Positions 18,410 to 19,410 of a stretch of DNA of 19,410 nucleotides are shown one piece after another; within the stretch, counting starts at the first letter, position 1; the number at the start of each line of letters is the position of its first letter. The stretch is from the NCBI GenBank assembly GCA_034439975.1, contig JAWXBK010000079.1, positions 1 to 19,410 of the forward strand, written 5' to 3'. Made by a program: the position numbers and the translations under genes. The DNA is from JAWXBK01 sp034439975 (GTDB lineage: Bacteria > Pseudomonadota > Alphaproteobacteria > Dongiales > Dongiaceae). The notes beneath the pieces were generated by a model that saw only the letters and a program-made list of their open reading frames with translations, searched no databases and had not been told where the DNA came from.

Positions 18410-19410
18410 TATTTCTTCTTGCTCACAATCATCTTCGCGAACCGCTCGAACAGATAGTGACTGTCCTGCGGGCCGGGCGACGCTTCGGGATGGTACTGCA
18501 CCGAGAAAATCGGCTTATCCTCGACGCGCAGGCCTTCGAGCGTGCTGTCGAACAGCGAGACATGCGTCTTCACGACGCCCGCCGGCAGCGATTCCGGCAC
18601 GACGACGAAGCCGTGATTCTGGCTGGTGATCTCGACCTTGCCGGTTTCCAGATCCTTGACCGGATGGTTCGCGCCGCGATGGCCGTGATGCATCTTTTCG
18701 GTGCGGCCGCCGAGCGCGAGCGCGAGCATCTGGTGGCCGAGGCAGATACCGAAGATCGGAATGCCGGTATCCATCAGTTTACGGATCACCGGCACGGCAT
18801 ATTCGCCGGTCGCGGCCGGATCGCCGGGGCCGTTCGAGAGGAACACGCCATCGGGTTTGTGCCGCATGATGTCTTCTGCCGTTGCGCTCGCCGGCACGAC
18901 GGTGACCTCGGCGCCGCTGGTGGCGAGACAGCGCAGGATGTTGCGCTTGGCGCCGTAATCGACCGCAACGACCTTGAATGTCGGCGCGATCTGCTTGCCG
19001 TAGCCGCGGCCGAGCTGCCATTCGCTCTCGTCCCAGCGGAACATCTGCCGGCAGGTCACGTCGCCGGCGAGGTCCATGCCTTCGAGCCCCGGCCAGGCGC
19101 GCGCTTCGGCCAGCAGTTTCGGCACGTCGAACTTGCCGTCGGGCGCGTGCGCGACCACGCCGGTCGGCGCGCCGCCGTCGCGGATGCGCCGCGTGAGCCG
19201 ACGCGTGTCGATTCCGGCGAGCCCGACCAGGTTATGCGACTTGAGCCAGCGTTCGAGCGGCTGTGCAGAACGCCAATTCGACGGTTCGGTGATGTCGAGC
19301 GCCAGCACGCAGCCGCGCGCGGCCGGCGTCACCGTTTCGATGTCCTCGTCGTTGGTGCCGACATTGCCGATATGCGGAAACGTGAAGGTGATGATCTGTC
19401 CGGCATAGGA
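18409..19410 (-). CDS. carA: Carbamoyl-phosphate synthase small subunit (5' end outside the window)
   Basis: CarA is the glutaminase that hydrolyses glutamine and feeds ammonia to CarB. The visible part has 333 residues and the frame is open to the window edge. The full protein should be about 390 residues, so roughly 55 N-terminal residues lie beyond 19410. Visible are the rest of the N-terminal CPSase domain (ITFTFPHIGNVGTNDEDIET) and the class I glutamine amidotransferase domain. That domain has the nucleophile cysteine in FGICLGHQM (codon 18742-18744), HHGHRGANHPVKD, and the catalytic His and Glu in QYHPEASPGP. The protein ends SKKK and its stop codon touches the right inverted repeat of the GxxExxY cassette. 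The C-terminus appears complete, so the insertion has not damaged it. Confidence 0.97.
   Translation of the reverse strand, partial: SYAGQIITFTFPHIGNVGTNDEDIETVTPAARGCVLALDITEPSNWRSAQPLERWLKSHNLVGLAGIDTRRLTRRIRDGGAPTGVVAHAPDGKFDVPKLLAEARAWPGLEGMDLAGDVTCRQMFRWDESEWQLGRGYGKQIAPTFKVVAVDYGAKRNILRCLATSGAEVTVVPASATAEDIMRHKPDGVFLSNGPGDPAATGEYAVPVIRKLMDTGIPIFGICLGHQMLALALGGRTEKMHHGHRGANHPVKDLETGKVEITSQNHGFVVVPESLPAGVVKTHVSLFDSTLEGLRVEDKPIFSVQYHPEASPGPQDSHYLFERFAKMIVSKKK

Overview
The window looks like a chromosomal segment of an alphaproteobacterium. Base composition is high in G+C and codons mostly end in G or C. The right half has the order carA - carB - greA / lrp-type regulator / trxB - LysR regulator, which I recall from rhizobial genomes, where the LysR gene beside trxB is called LsrB. 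The aminotransferase closely resembles rhizobial AatA and the EF-G-like GTPase belongs to a variant type I associate with alphaproteobacteria. No rRNA, tRNA, CRISPR array, prophage or transposase gene was seen.

Layout, left to right. Positions 1-30 are a symmetric terminator. Positions 91-3210 carry a leftward group: uvrB, a cupin protein and a MAPEG membrane protein, with gaps of 22 and 5 bases. A rightward OmpA-family outer-membrane protein gene (3312-4499) starts divergently from uvrB. A 45-residue single-span membrane protein is encoded on the minus strand at 4508-4645. The aspartate aminotransferase (4838-6040) converges on an ExoD-type membrane protein (6050-6766). Next come a divergent EF-G-like GTPase (6932-8977), a Dps ferritin (9106-9573) and the Tat-exported molybdenum enzyme MsrP (9688-10656). 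A small periplasmic protein (10696-10941, minus strand) converges on msrP. Positions 11077-11250 hold a chain of six hairpins on the minus strand ending in a T-rich terminator, probably a structured RNA. The LysR gene and trxB (11344-13242) face an Lrp/AsnC regulator (13572-14048) across a 329-base divergent promoter region. greA (14127-14600) and carB (14694-17927) follow, and carA runs off the right edge.

Many genes concern oxidative or DNA damage: Dps, MsrP, thioredoxin reductase with its LysR neighbour, and UvrB. They are not one operon. The car genes make carbamoyl phosphate for pyrimidines and arginine.

Two places stand out. First, carA and carB are separated by a 452-base cassette (17958-18409). 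It encodes only a GxxExxY-family, PDDEXK-like protein and is bounded by a perfect 17-base inverted repeat whose outer edge sits on the carA stop codon. This looks like a small mobile or mobilised unit with no transposase of its own. Second, the six-hairpin RNA downstream of the LysR gene has its own possible promoter and, just upstream, a dyad with the T-N11-A form of a LysR-type binding site.
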